Assembly (NCBI GenBank): GCA_965238155.1
Contig: OZ250175.1
Location: forward strand, 1,922,001 to 1,986,000
DNA from: BJGV01 sp964196335
GTDB lineage: Bacteria > Pseudomonadota > Gammaproteobacteria > Burkholderiales > Nitrosomonadaceae
Reading direction: 5' to 3'
DNA length: 64,000 nt
Shown: positions 1 to 9,316 of the stretch, in pieces
Numbering within the stretch: the first letter of the stretch is position 1
How the letters are laid out: each line of letters begins with the position of its first letter
The notes under the pieces: generated by a model
What the model was told of the DNA's origin: nothing
The model's database searches: none
Seen by the model: the letters and a program-made list of their open reading frames with translations, nothing else
Made by a program: the position numbers and the translations under genes

Positions 1-2
1 CT

Positions 3-767
3 GTTACCGGTACTGAGAATCTAATGATGGCAGCAACTCTGGCTGATGGAATAACAGTATTAGAAAATACAGCACGTGAACCAGAGGTTATTGACCTTGC
101 TAACTGTCTTATTTCAATGGGAGCAAAAATTCATGGTGCGGGAAGCGACGTTATTACTATCGAGGGAGTCAAATCGTTGCATGACACAACCTATCAGGTT
201 ATGGCTGATCGAATTGAAACAGGTACTTTCCTAGTAGCGGCGGCGGCTAGTGGTGGTGAAATTCATCTTAAAAGAACACGCGCAGATATACTCGATGCAA
301 TACTTGATAAATTAATTGAGTCAGGGGCAGAGATTGAGTCAGGAAAAGACTGGATTAATTTAAAAATGAATAAAAAATTAAAGTCTGTAAATCTACGTAC
401 TTCACCCTACCCTGCTTTTCCCACAGACATGCAAGCACAATTTATGGTATTAAATAGTGTAGCCGAGGGCACTGCAATAATCACTGAAACTATATTTGAG
501 AATCGCTTTATGCACGTACTAGAGCTGAAACGAATGGGGGCCTGTATTGAAGTAGAGGGCAATACTGCTGTGGTACGTGGTGTTACTAATCTTGAAGGTA
601 CAAGCGTAATGGCAACTGATCTACGTGCTTCTGCCAGCCTGGTTATAGCTGGTCTAATTGCGAAAGGTGAAACTATTATTGACCGTATTTACCACCTTGA
701 TCGCGGCTATGAGAGAATCGAAGAAAAGTTAGCGTGCCTAGGAGTAAAAATCAATCGTATAAATTAA
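3..767 (+). CDS. murA: UDP-N-acetylglucosamine 1-carboxyvinyltransferase, 3' part (MurA)
   Basis: This is the C-terminal ~255 residues of MurA; the frame is open through the window edge and reads VTGTENLMMAATLADG, so the first in-frame ATG at 24 is not the start. MurA transfers enolpyruvate from PEP to UDP-GlcNAc in the cytoplasm, the first committed step of peptidoglycan synthesis. Visible family features are the ADRIETGTF segment, the PYPAFPTDMQAQFM block and the DRIYHLDRGYERIEEKL end, which closes at the normal family C-terminus. hisG follows 62 bases downstream on the same strand, the murA-hisG-hisD order known from Pseudomonas and several betaproteobacteria. The recognition is secure; only the N-terminus is missing because of the window boundary. 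Confidence 0.97.
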   Translation, partial: VTGTENLMMAATLADGITVLENTAREPEVIDLANCLISMGAKIHGAGSDVITIEGVKSLHDTTYQVMADRIETGTFLVAAAASGGEIHLKRTRADILDAILDKLIESGAEIESGKDWINLKMNKKLKSVNLRTSPYPAFPTDMQAQFMVLNSVAEGTAIITETIFENRFMHVLELKRMGACIEVEGNTAVVRGVTNLEGTSVMATDLRASASLVIAGLIAKGETIIDRIYHLDRGYERIEEKLACLGVKINRIN

Positions 768-829
768 AGTTATTTACTGCAGAAGATATTAACTCTCTGC
801 GGTAAAATACGATTTTAACAGGCCATATT

Positions 830-1534
830 ATGACAGGTATTACTATTGCCCTTTCAAAGGGTCGTATTTTTGATGAAACGGCACCGCTTCTGAAAGCAGC
901 CGGTGTTGTCGCACTTGATAACCCCGAAAAGTCCCGCAAACTAATACTTAAAACAAATCGCCCTAATGTGTGGCTTATTATTGTACGTGCCTCTGATGTA
1001 CCAACTTATGTGCAATATGGTGCAGCAGACATAGGTATAGCTGGAAAAGATGTGTTACTTGAACATGATGGAACAGGACTTTATCAGCCATTGGATTTAA
1101 ATATTGCCCGCTGTCGTATGATGGTGGCAGTAAAGAATGATTTTGATTATGAAGCAGCTATACGTCAGGGAGCACGCTTACGGGTTGCAACTAAATATTT
1201 GCATACAGCACAGGAACACTTTGCTGAAAAAAGTATGCATGTTGATCTTATTAAGCTTTATGGATCTATGGAGCTTGCTCCACTGGTAGGACTGGCGGAT
1301 GCAATTGTAGATTTAGTTTCAAGTGGCAACACACTAAAAGCAAATAATTTGAAAGCAGTTGAAGAAATTATGCCTGTTTCAGCGAGACTAATAATTAACC
1401 AAGCAGCATTAAAAGTAAAAAGAGAAGCAATACAGCCGATGCTGACGGCATTTTCTGAAGCTACCAAAAGAAATGGTATACCACATCAGAAACGAATTCA
1501 GAGAAATGGGATATCTCCTTATGAGCCAAATTAA
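830..1534 (+). CDS. hisG: ATP phosphoribosyltransferase catalytic subunit, short form (HisG)
   Basis: HisG condenses ATP with PRPP in the first step of histidine synthesis. The 234-residue protein starts MTGITIALSKGRIFDE and carries the GAADIGIAGKDVL and DLVSSGNTLKANNL blocks, the latter being the PRPP-binding loop region. It lacks the ~80-residue C-terminal regulatory domain of the long form, so by family knowledge it should need HisZ, which is not in this window. It is about 20 residues longer than typical short HisG because it reads on into hisD: its stop lies 14 bases inside hisD, suggesting translational coupling. Confidence 0.96.
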   Translation: MTGITIALSKGRIFDETAPLLKAAGVVALDNPEKSRKLILKTNRPNVWLIIVRASDVPTYVQYGAADIGIAGKDVLLEHDGTGLYQPLDLNIARCRMMVAVKNDFDYEAAIRQGARLRVATKYLHTAQEHFAEKSMHVDLIKLYGSMELAPLVGLADAIVDLVSSGNTLKANNLKAVEEIMPVSARLIINQAALKVKREAIQPMLTAFSEATKRNGIPHQKRIQRNGISPYEPN

Positions 1535-2828
1535 GCGACTCTCTTCAACCGACTCAGGGTTCACTGAAGCGTTAGAAAGAATAATATCCTTTGAAGACGA
1601 ACAAAATACAGAGATAAACACAACAGTTTCTGAAATTTTAGCAAATGTAAAAGCACGGGGTGATGTGGCTTTACTAGAATATACATGCCATTTTGATCAT
1701 CTTGATGCAACCTCAGTTTCTGAACTTGAGTTGTCTAAAAAGGAATTACAAAGTGCTCTACAAAGCCTGCCTACGATACAGCGAGGAGCCCTTGAACAGG
1801 CTGCAGAACGAATTCGAGAATTCCATAAGAAACAGCTAGCCCAGTCATGGAGCTACACTGAACCTGATGGTACGCTGCTTGGTCAGAAGGTAACTCCCAT
1901 GGATCGTGTAGGGCTATATGTCCCTGGTGGCAAAGCATCTTACCCATCTACTGTGTTAATGAATGCAATACCTGCTAAGGTAGCAGGAGTTGATGAATTA
2001 ATCATGGTTGTACCAACACCAAAAAACAAAAGAAATGACTTGGTACTTGCTGCAGCGATGATTTGTGAGGTAGATCGTGTGTTCACTATTGGTGGCGCCC
2101 AAGCTATTGGAGCGCTTGCCTATGGAACCAATACTATTCCACAAGTAGATAAATTAGTCGGTCCTGGCAATACTTATGTAGCTGCCGCTAAGAGACAGGT
2201 TTTTGGTGTGGTAGGTATAGATATGGTAGCCGGGCCATCAGAAATTTTAATAATCTGCGATGGCATGACAAATCCTGACTGGATCACGATGGACTTATTC
2301 TCACAAGCTGAGCACGATGAGTTAGCGCAGGCAATCCTATTATCACCTGATATTGAATTTATCAAATCAGTCGAAGAAAAAATAACCAGCCACCTAGATA
2401 AAATGCCTCGCAAAAATGTAATACATTCCTCTCTTGTGAATCGTGGCGCTTTAATTCAGGTGCGCAACTTAAATGAAGCTTGTGATATTGCAAATCATAT
2501 CGCACCTGAGCATTTAGAGTTATCAGTTGATCAGCCAGAGAAATGGGTTGATAAAATAAAACATGCCGGCTCGATTTTTCTCGGACGATATACATCAGAA
2601 GCGCTTGGTGATTACTGTGCTGGTCCCAATCATGTGTTACCTACTTCAAGAACTGCACGTTTCTCATCGTCATTAGGTGTGTACGATTTCCAAAAACGCA
2701 GTAACCTCATCCAGGCATCGAAGCAAGGTGCAGCCAAACTCGGTGCAATTGCTTCTATACTTGCTAACGAAGAGGGTTTACAAGCACACGCAATGTCGGC
2801 TGAGTATCGGTATAAAGAGAACAACTAG
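1521..2828 (+). CDS. hisD: Histidinol dehydrogenase (HisD)
   Basis: HisD is a zinc enzyme that oxidises histidinol to histidine in two NAD-dependent steps. The start chosen is the ATG at 1521 (MSQIKRLSSTDSGF, 435 residues), because the longer frame from 1473 adds residues not found in the family and overlaps hisG deeply. Motifs include DRVGLYVPGGKASYPSTVLM, the VGPGNTYVAAAKR nucleotide-binding region, AGPSEILI, the SQAEHDE metal and catalytic segment, and GAGP-type DYCAGPNHVLPT near the C-terminus. It overlaps hisG by 14 bases. The usual next gene, hisC, is absent here; a convergent transporter gene follows instead. Confidence 0.97.
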   Translation: MSQIKRLSSTDSGFTEALERIISFEDEQNTEINTTVSEILANVKARGDVALLEYTCHFDHLDATSVSELELSKKELQSALQSLPTIQRGALEQAAERIREFHKKQLAQSWSYTEPDGTLLGQKVTPMDRVGLYVPGGKASYPSTVLMNAIPAKVAGVDELIMVVPTPKNKRNDLVLAAAMICEVDRVFTIGGAQAIGALAYGTNTIPQVDKLVGPGNTYVAAAKRQVFGVVGIDMVAGPSEILIICDGMTNPDWITMDLFSQAEHDELAQAILLSPDIEFIKSVEEKITSHLDKMPRKNVIHSSLVNRGALIQVRNLNEACDIANHIAPEHLELSVDQPEKWVDKIKHAGSIFLGRYTSEALGDYCAGPNHVLPTSRTARFSSSLGVYDFQKRSNLIQASKQGAAKLGAIASILANEEGLQAHAMSAEYRYKENN

Positions 2829-2937
2829 TTACCAGTTCAAAACCAATATTACTAAAACAATCAGTAACTATCCCCAAGTACAATTTATTCTGTATGATTT
2901 TTACTATTTGAATGATGCCTTGCATCTTCATCTTTTT

Positions 2938-4025
2938 CTAGATCTGGATTTCAGCGTGAGTATGTCTGTGATGTATATCCGGCACATGTCTATGGCTATG
3001 CTCCAATATAGTATGTTCATGAATATGGTCATGTGGTTGGCTATCATCCCATTGTTCATGCGTATGCTGATGATGCTCATCAAGTACATGGCGATGTGCA
3101 TGAAGTAATGCAATATGTTGATGAATATGTTCGTGTTGTTCAGTTAAGTGTAAATATAAGCCAATAGCCATTATTAACCCCGCACCCCAGAACCAAGCTG
3201 ATGTACTTTCATGAAAAAACAAAACTGCAATAGCAGCTCTGAAAAATGGCGCCACACTAAAATATGCTCCTGTACGTGCTGCTCCAAGGCCGCGTAATGC
3301 CAGTAAAAACAGAACCAAACTTATTCCATATCCAAGGAGCCCTATAATCATAATTTTTCCAGTTTCATGCCAAATTGGTATCGAATATCCCAGTAATATT
3401 GCCCATCCAATATTGACCACTGCTGAAACTATACCTCTGAAACCTGCAGTAAAAAATGTGTCAGATACAGAAACCTTTCGCGTCAGATTATTGTCGATGG
3501 CCCAACAGAAACAAGCAGCTAATATATATAAAGAACCAAATATATTTCCGGTTCCTAAATTATCGTCTTGCTGTACACATGATAGAAATACCCCACCTAC
3601 TACAACACACAACATCCCTATTACTATTTTCTGGTCAGTGTTCTCTTTGAACACAACCCAAGCAAGAATTGCTGTAAATACACCTTCAAAATTTAGTAGT
3701 AAAGAAACTGATGATGCTGGCATATACATCAGTCCCAACATCAATAAAACAGGACCTGCTATTCCACCAAAGGCAGTTTCTCCTAACAACCACAGCCACT
3801 CTTTAGTTGTAAGATTTGGATTACGCCAACCATGATCTCGGAGAAAACGTAATACTGATAATCCCACACCACTGCCCAAATAGAGAATGCCTGCCAACAA
3901 CATGGCCGGCATACTGCTTAGCAAAGAGTGTACTGGCTCCAAATAGAATAGCAGCAGCTAATGCTGCCAGTACTGGAGGGGGGTAAATATAACGGTGATT
4001 TATTATTGATAGTAATTTTGGCCAT
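2938..4025 (-). pseudogene. EamA/DMT-family transporter with His-rich tail, N-terminus frameshifted
   Basis: The longest open frame (2938-3942, 334 residues from a TTG) encodes most of a ten-helix drug/metabolite transporter. It ends in a ~70-residue cytosolic tail of two similar His-rich units (HEHIHQHI and HDHIHEHT, each followed by an HRHV segment and ending near HHQHTH or HHRHTH), a tail known from a subgroup of EamA proteins. The first helix is not in this frame. Just upstream, one frame over, is LAAAILFGASTLFAK, the diagnostic EamA helix 1, and before that a third frame offers an ATG at 4025 (MAKITINN). Two single-base slips, one in a C6 run at 3976-3981 and one near 3915-3922, would rejoin everything. 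So the gene is decayed or carries sequence errors; the substrate is unknown. Confidence 0.75.
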
Positions 4026-4174
4026 TCAGTCAGCTACATATGATGCTATAGCTATCTAATACAGCAACAAACAGAAAAATTTATTAACAGTAAGTTATCA
4101 CTATTTTATAAAAATATATCCGTATTATCTTCCTCTACAATATTAATAAATCCAATATTTTGCTTTGCTATGTT

Positions 4175-5872
4175 TTAATTACAGTTCTTGTAGTTACGCT
4201 CTTCACATTCCCTAGCCATATTTTGTGCTTGTGTAACTTGTTCAGGAGTCATTTTTTTTGAGATTGAAATTCTCCATTTTTCAGCATTATTATTCCCCTT
4301 ATTTGCTGCCAGATTAAACCGCATATGTGCTCGAACATGGTCCTGTTCTACTCCTTTACCATTTGCATACATCCAACCTAGCGCATATTGTGCTGATGCC
4401 AAACCTTGCTCTGCTGCAAGTCGATATAATCTTGCCGCTTCTTCATGATCTTGAGTTACACCTTTGCCATCAAAAGACATTAAACCAAGGTTATATTGAG
4501 CAAGTGCATTTCCCTGGTCTGCTGCCATTTGATACCACTTTGCAGCCTCTTGGTAATCCTGAGCCACCCCTTGTCCGTTAGCACTAAGTAAGCCAAGATT
4601 GTTTTGTGCGAGAGCATACCCCTGTTCCGCAGACAAACGATACCATTTAGCAGCCTCTGAGAAATCTTGATTTACACCTTGTCCATGCCTGTACAATAAA
4701 CCAAGATTATATTTAGCATTGGCATTATCCTGCTCTGCAGCTAGTCGATATAATTTTTCCGCCTCCTGATAGTCTTGCTCCACACCTTTACCACGTCTGT
4801 ATAGTAAACCAAGGTTATTTTGTGCGAATGCATACCCCTGCTCTGCAGCCAGTCGGTACCACTTTGCTGCCTCCTGATAGTCCTGGATAACACCCTGACC
4901 ATCCTCATATAACAATCCAAGATTATTTTGTGCGATTACCTTCCTTTGTGTTGCTGCAAGGCGATATAACCTTGCAGCTTCCTGATGGTTCTGGATTACA
5001 CCCTGCCCTAACCTGTACAATACACCAAGGTTATACTGTGCATCTGCATTCCCCTGCCTGGAAGCCAACTGAAACCATTTTGCAGCTGCTTCGTAGTCTT
5101 GAGTTACACCTTTTCCACGCCAATACATTATGCTCAGATTATTCTGAGCAAGCGCATATCCTTGTTCAGCAGCCAAACGATACCATCTGACAGCTTCCTG
5201 ATAATTTTGAATCACACCTTGGCCATTAGCATTTAGTAAACCAAGATTATTTTGTGCAAAAACATTCCCTTGTTCTGCAGACAAACGGTACCATTTAGCA
5301 GCCTGCGAATAATCTTGATTTACTCCTTGTCCTCGGCTGTACTGCAACCCAAGGTTATACTGTGCATTGGCATTACCCTGCTCTGCAGCTAGTCGATATA
5401 GTTTTGACGCCTCCTGATAGTCTTGCTCCACACCTTTACCACGTCTGTATAGCAAACCAAGATTATTTTGTGCGAATGCATGCCCCTGCTCTGCAGCCAG
5501 TCGGTACCATTTTGCTGCCTCCTGATAGTCCTGGATAACACCCTGACCATCCTCATATAGTAAGCCAAGGTTATTTTGTGCAATTGCATTCCCTTGCGTT
5601 GCAGACAAAAGATATAATCTTGCAGCCTCCTGAAAATCTTGCTCAACACCCTGGCCATTAAAATACATCACACCAAGAATATTTTGAGCAGCTGCATCTC
5701 CCTGCTCCACCATATGACGGATTATTTTTTCTGTTTTCTCAAAATCACCCGTAAAATAAGCGCGCTTGGCATCCAGTAGTTTTGCATCGGTCAACATATC
5801 AGCCGTTGCCTGAGAAGACAAAGTAAACACAAGTAGATGACTTAACAACATCCACTTTAGAAACTGCCACAT
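4175..5872 (-). CDS. Secreted Sel1-repeat protein
   Basis: A 565-residue protein with an N-terminal signal peptide (MWQFLKWMLLSHLLVF, cleavage likely after QATA). It is followed by about 13 Sel1-like 36-residue repeats of the form AQNNLGLLYxxGQGVxQDYxEAAKWYRLAAEQG. Sel1 repeats are TPR-like alpha solenoids that bind other proteins; the location is periplasmic or secreted. The repeats have a higher-order period: repeats 2-7 are recopied as repeats 8-13, about 216 residues or 648 bp apart, with long near-identical DNA stretches. A C-terminal cap (residues ~525-565) has Cys at 558 and 564. No operon partner is visible, and the specific function is unknown. Confidence 0.9.
   Translation of the reverse strand: MWQFLKWMLLSHLLVFTLSSQATADMLTDAKLLDAKRAYFTGDFEKTEKIIRHMVEQGDAAAQNILGVMYFNGQGVEQDFQEAARLYLLSATQGNAIAQNNLGLLYEDGQGVIQDYQEAAKWYRLAAEQGHAFAQNNLGLLYRRGKGVEQDYQEASKLYRLAAEQGNANAQYNLGLQYSRGQGVNQDYSQAAKWYRLSAEQGNVFAQNNLGLLNANGQGVIQNYQEAVRWYRLAAEQGYALAQNNLSIMYWRGKGVTQDYEAAAKWFQLASRQGNADAQYNLGVLYRLGQGVIQNHQEAARLYRLAATQRKVIAQNNLGLLYEDGQGVIQDYQEAAKWYRLAAEQGYAFAQNNLGLLYRRGKGVEQDYQEAEKLYRLAAEQDNANAKYNLGLLYRHGQGVNQDFSEAAKWYRLSAEQGYALAQNNLGLLSANGQGVAQDYQEAAKWYQMAADQGNALAQYNLGLMSFDGKGVTQDHEEAARLYRLAAEQGLASAQYALGWMYANGKGVEQDHVRAHMRFNLAANKGNNNAEKWRISISKKMTPEQVTQAQNMARECEERNYKNCN
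4782..5568 (-). repeat. 648-bp higher-order repeat inside the Sel1 gene
   Basis: The stretch at about 4782-4920 recurs at about 5430-5568 with only a few substitutions, an offset of exactly 648 bases, which is six 108-bp Sel1 units. It encodes the successive repeat cores EDGQGVIQDY and RRGKGVEQDY in both places. This marks a recent six-unit tandem duplication within the gene. Confidence 0.85.
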
Positions 5873-6016
5873 ATTCCTTTATCCCTCCTGTATCTTACAA
5901 ATAAAATAGGTCAAACCACTAGTTGACCATAGGTGTCCATATATTGATACACATAAACCTAAGATATCATTCCGGATCGTCCCATATTTTAGACTAGTCT
6001 TGTATTATTTTAATAG

Positions 6017-8119
6017 TCAGAAACTTGCACGTACTGTAAAGCGAAAACTACGTGGCTCAGCCGGATGAATATGTTTATCCGCAACAGGCGCCACTTCCCC
6101 GCTTAATTGAGATTCATAGAAATACGCATTATCATTGGGTTTACTACCGATCAGATTAAACACATCCATTGAAACCTGAAGATACTTTGCAAAACGGTAG
6201 CCAGCCCGTAAATTTACCAGTGTCGAGCTGGATCCGACCTGAAAATTATCTTTTATTAATGGTCTGGGTCCAAAATGGCGTAAGCGTATACCACCAAACC
6301 AATTATTACGATCGACAGAAACACCAATTGACGCAACACGTTGCATCGAGCCCGGAATATGATTACCCATAGGGTCATTGCCGCGAAATCTGGCACGGGA
6401 AAAGGAAAGATCAGTATCGATGACTATCCAGCTAACAGGCCTCCAATAATTGCTGAACTCAATGCCTCTTCGCAAACTTGGACGACTCGGCTCCGTACTA
6501 CCGACGTCACCAACAAATAGTAGTTCAGAATCAACATGTAATTGCCAGATGGATACCGTTGTCTGTAAGCCCGGCACAATACTCGTACGAAAACCAACCT
6601 CATAGCCCCAGGTGCGAACTAACGGCGTCACTCGCTGTGTTGCAACAGTTGGGTCACTAGGATCAACTCGTGTCGTTATACCACGGGCATCATTACTGTG
6701 AAATCCTCCCCCGCCATTTAGATAAAACTCAGTTTTAGCCCATGACCCAAAAACAAATGCAAGTTTTGGACTTATCATGTTGTCGTTCTTTTTTCCTGAA
6801 TTAGCTTCAAGATTGCTCTCTACATCAAAATGATAAAAATCATTACGTACTCCAATAACAGACCGGAGCCAAGGTGACCACTGCATACGATTCTCAGCAT
6901 AAAATGATATGTTGTACTCATTCAATATATCTCGTCGCACAATACCTGGCTGAAGATTGCCGCTAAAATCAAGCTTAGCTATGGGAACACCTCCTTGTGT
7001 ACGAGAAAGTCTTATTGGATTAACATTATCGTAACGCGTTTGAAAACCAATCGTATTCTCCATCTCATGATTACTAAAATTTCCAAACCAGGAGCGACTA
7101 CTATTAAAGCCCCATGTATTCCTGTCTTCTTTCTGTTGAATCTGATCACCTGCAGTAGGAAAATTAAGAAAATAGGTAAAATCAGAGTTCAATTCAAGCT
7201 CAGAACGAACATAGTAAGCATTCACGCGAGTTATATTTAATTCACTTTTACGTGCCCACTGACTTGATAGGCTATAACGTGAGGTGTTTACACTATCACT
7301 GGGGCTTAACGAGCCAAAACGCCCAATAACTCCACCTTCTATGGCACGTTGAGCGACCTGATTTGTAGCATGACCATTAGCTTTATAAGCCATAGCAGTA
7401 ACTTCAAAGCCGTTATCAGGCACGCCCTGACTATAGCGGGTAATAAGGCTAAAATTACGAAAATTCTGTTTGACATCCCACGGCCCATCATATTTTTTGA
7501 GTTTTAGGCCAAACAAAAGATTACCATTACTGATTTTTGTTGAGCCCGCAAGAAGGATACTGTGGTAATTAAATCGCCCCACAGTATATTCGGCTATGGT
7601 TTTAGGTAATACACGAACATAGTCCAGATATGCTGCGCCTGCTGAGGAAAAATCTCCTTCTTCTGCAGAATAGGGACCTTTTTTATAACGCATATTTCCC
7701 AACAGTTCCGGTATAAGAAAATTTAAGTCTGTATATCCCTGGCCATGCGCATGACTGCGCTGATTGATTTGCATACCACCGACTGTTGTCAGAAAATCAG
7801 TGCCATGATCCAGATTAAAACCACGAAGAAAAAATTGATTTGCTTTACCGTTTGAAGAATGTTGGGTAACAATTAAACCAGGAACAAATTCAAGTACCTC
7901 ACCTGGGCGAAATATTGGCCTGGCATCAAGCTGCATCTTTGTAACAGCCCCCTCACTTGAACTAGTTGCAGTACCGATAAGATTATCGGATTTAGCAGTT
8001 ATCTCTACCGGATCAAGAGTTGGTATACCACCCGCCTGAATTTGTACTGAGAAAAGAATCAATATGTAGAAGACGAATAAGAGAATAATTGAAGAAAGCC
8101 TGTCTGCCAGAGAGTTCAT
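6017..8119 (-). CDS. TonB-dependent outer-membrane receptor
   Basis: A 700-residue outer-membrane beta-barrel for energised uptake of iron chelates or other large ligands. The N-terminus is a signal peptide (cleavage near QIQA), followed by a TonB-box-like DPVEITAK. The plug domain includes ARPIFRPGEVLEFVPGLIVTQH and FFLRGFNLDHGTDF, and the barrel ends in the expected aromatic residue (RFTVRASF). Length is normal for the family. The ligand cannot be told from sequence. Two Fur-like AT-rich inverted sequences lie upstream at 8169-8190 and 8281-8301, which would fit iron control, but that is inferred. Confidence 0.93.
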   Translation of the reverse strand: MNSLADRLSSIILLFVFYILILFSVQIQAGGIPTLDPVEITAKSDNLIGTATSSSEGAVTKMQLDARPIFRPGEVLEFVPGLIVTQHSSNGKANQFFLRGFNLDHGTDFLTTVGGMQINQRSHAHGQGYTDLNFLIPELLGNMRYKKGPYSAEEGDFSSAGAAYLDYVRVLPKTIAEYTVGRFNYHSILLAGSTKISNGNLLFGLKLKKYDGPWDVKQNFRNFSLITRYSQGVPDNGFEVTAMAYKANGHATNQVAQRAIEGGVIGRFGSLSPSDSVNTSRYSLSSQWARKSELNITRVNAYYVRSELELNSDFTYFLNFPTAGDQIQQKEDRNTWGFNSSRSWFGNFSNHEMENTIGFQTRYDNVNPIRLSRTQGGVPIAKLDFSGNLQPGIVRRDILNEYNISFYAENRMQWSPWLRSVIGVRNDFYHFDVESNLEANSGKKNDNMISPKLAFVFGSWAKTEFYLNGGGGFHSNDARGITTRVDPSDPTVATQRVTPLVRTWGYEVGFRTSIVPGLQTTVSIWQLHVDSELLFVGDVGSTEPSRPSLRRGIEFSNYWRPVSWIVIDTDLSFSRARFRGNDPMGNHIPGSMQRVASIGVSVDRNNWFGGIRLRHFGPRPLIKDNFQVGSSSTLVNLRAGYRFAKYLQVSMDVFNLIGSKPNDNAYFYESQLSGEVAPVADKHIHPAEPRSFRFTVRASF

Positions 8120-8168
8120 TAAACAAAATTATGCGTTAATTTATAGATTAATAATTAACCAAGTCTAG

Positions 8169-8190
8169 TTGAGACTTATTCTCATCAATT
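8169..8190. promoter_or_regulatory. Putative Fur box 1 upstream of the TonB receptor
   Basis: TTGAGACTTATTCTCATCAA resembles the 7-1-7 inverted Fur site (TGAGA and TCTCA arms around an AT core). It lies about 50 bases upstream of the receptor start. The match is by eye and no score was computed. Confidence 0.45.
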
Positions 8191-8280
8191 AATACGAAGT
8201 AACTTTCGAATAGTATAACTATAAATATATAAATAATAAATACCTATTATTTGTAGATATTTCTACGAATCAAATAGTTA

Positions 8281-8301
8281 ATAATAGATGAGAATTATTT
8301 A
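8281..8301. promoter_or_regulatory. Putative Fur box 2 in the divergent region
   Basis: ATAATAGATGAGAATTAT has the ATAAT and ATTAT arms and the GAT core expected of a Fur site. It lies between the TonB receptor and the small secreted protein gene starting at 8414, so it could control either. Confidence 0.45.
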
Positions 8302-8413
8302 CACTGAAGAATAATACTATTATAAAGAGGCATAAAATGTTGACTATAAAAATATTCGATTTATGATTGCAGGCAATGAGATGTTTTGCTTTCTCAATTT
8401 CTGGAGGGATGGT

Positions 8414-8698
8414 ATGAAAAAAATAGCTATGCTCATTTTTCTATTTATAGCTACTGTAGTAAGTGCAGCGCCACCAATACTCATAGACCAAAAAACAGGA
8501 AAATATCTTGGCAACCTAAGCACTAACCAGAATGATCCGGATTCAGTTAGTAACCCACATGGACGCTATGGATCAAAAGACTCAGTAGACAGTATCAACA
8601 ATCCGGATGGAAAATATGGAAATTCCAAAAGTAATGACAGCCCAAATAACCCGTATGCCACCAATGCACCCATAGTCCTTGATCGAGAAGACGATTAG
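8414..8698 (+). CDS. Small secreted repeat protein
   Basis: A 94-residue exported protein. The start at 8414 (MKKIAMLIFLFIATVVSA) is preferred over the upstream frame start at 8363 because it gives a clean signal peptide and has a GGAGGG ribosome site at 8403-8408. The mature part carries short repeats of the form SVDSINNPDGKYG and SPNNPYAT, an NP-x-G-x-YG pattern found in small proteobacterial hypothetical proteins of unknown role. It is divergent from the TonB receptor and shares the region with the Fur-like sites. Confidence 0.75.
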   Translation: MKKIAMLIFLFIATVVSAAPPILIDQKTGKYLGNLSTNQNDPDSVSNPHGRYGSKDSVDSINNPDGKYGNSKSNDSPNNPYATNAPIVLDREDD

Positions 8699-9026
8699 AT
8701 AAGTACCCTCTCCAAAACCGGAGTAGAAGCTATTCTAACATTCTGTACTCTGTTTCTACCGATCAAATTTTCTAAGTTCTGAGCATCTAACTCCTATTTG
8801 TGAGCTAAATAATTTCATTATGGGTGTACTTAATCTTAGGTATGTACGCATTAGTTTAAAGCCTTGGTGCGATTTAATCATTACTCAAATTAACTGAAAA
8901 AATAAATAGTCTGAATATGAACTTTCTATAATTTACGTACTCACATTAATAGACTGATGTTACACATCAGAGAAACTTCAGTCCTGTGAAAGTTGTGTTC
9001 CCGAAATCAGCATAAAAGGAGAGATT

Positions 9027-9248
9027 GTGTCGAACAAACTCTATACACCAAGTGAGGATAAGCCCAATTTTCTTTGGAGTGTAAATAAGTATATGAATAG
9101 TGACAGTACAGAGATTCCCTCAGATATCCAAAATAATGAAATAGATGAAAACAGGGATGAATCTAGAGAACAGCAGAGAAAGTGGCACCCATCAAAATTA
9201 GAAGGTTATGTTTCTGATGAATTCAGAAATGTAGAATTTTCTGACTAA
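9027..9248 (+). CDS. Hypothetical small acidic protein
   Basis: A 73-residue soluble protein starting at a GTG (MSNKLYTPSEDKPNF) with a good AAAAGGAGAG ribosome site six bases upstream. It is rich in Asp, Glu and Asn, has no membrane segment or signal peptide, and matches no family I recognise. The 327 bases upstream of it (8699-9026) contain no other gene. Confidence 0.55.
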   Translation: MSNKLYTPSEDKPNFLWSVNKYMNSDSTEIPSDIQNNEIDENRDESREQQRKWHPSKLEGYVSDEFRNVEFSD

Positions 9249-9316
9249 AGAAACTAAAATCAAAGTGCCAGAATTGGGTCAGAAATAGTTACCGGTTAAC
9301 ATCCGTTTCGTAGAAT

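Noticed and set aside
2677..3108. A Met-rich ORF across the hisD end and EamA tail
   Set aside because: It is antisense to the His-rich repeats of EamA, whose CAT codons read as ATG on the other strand.
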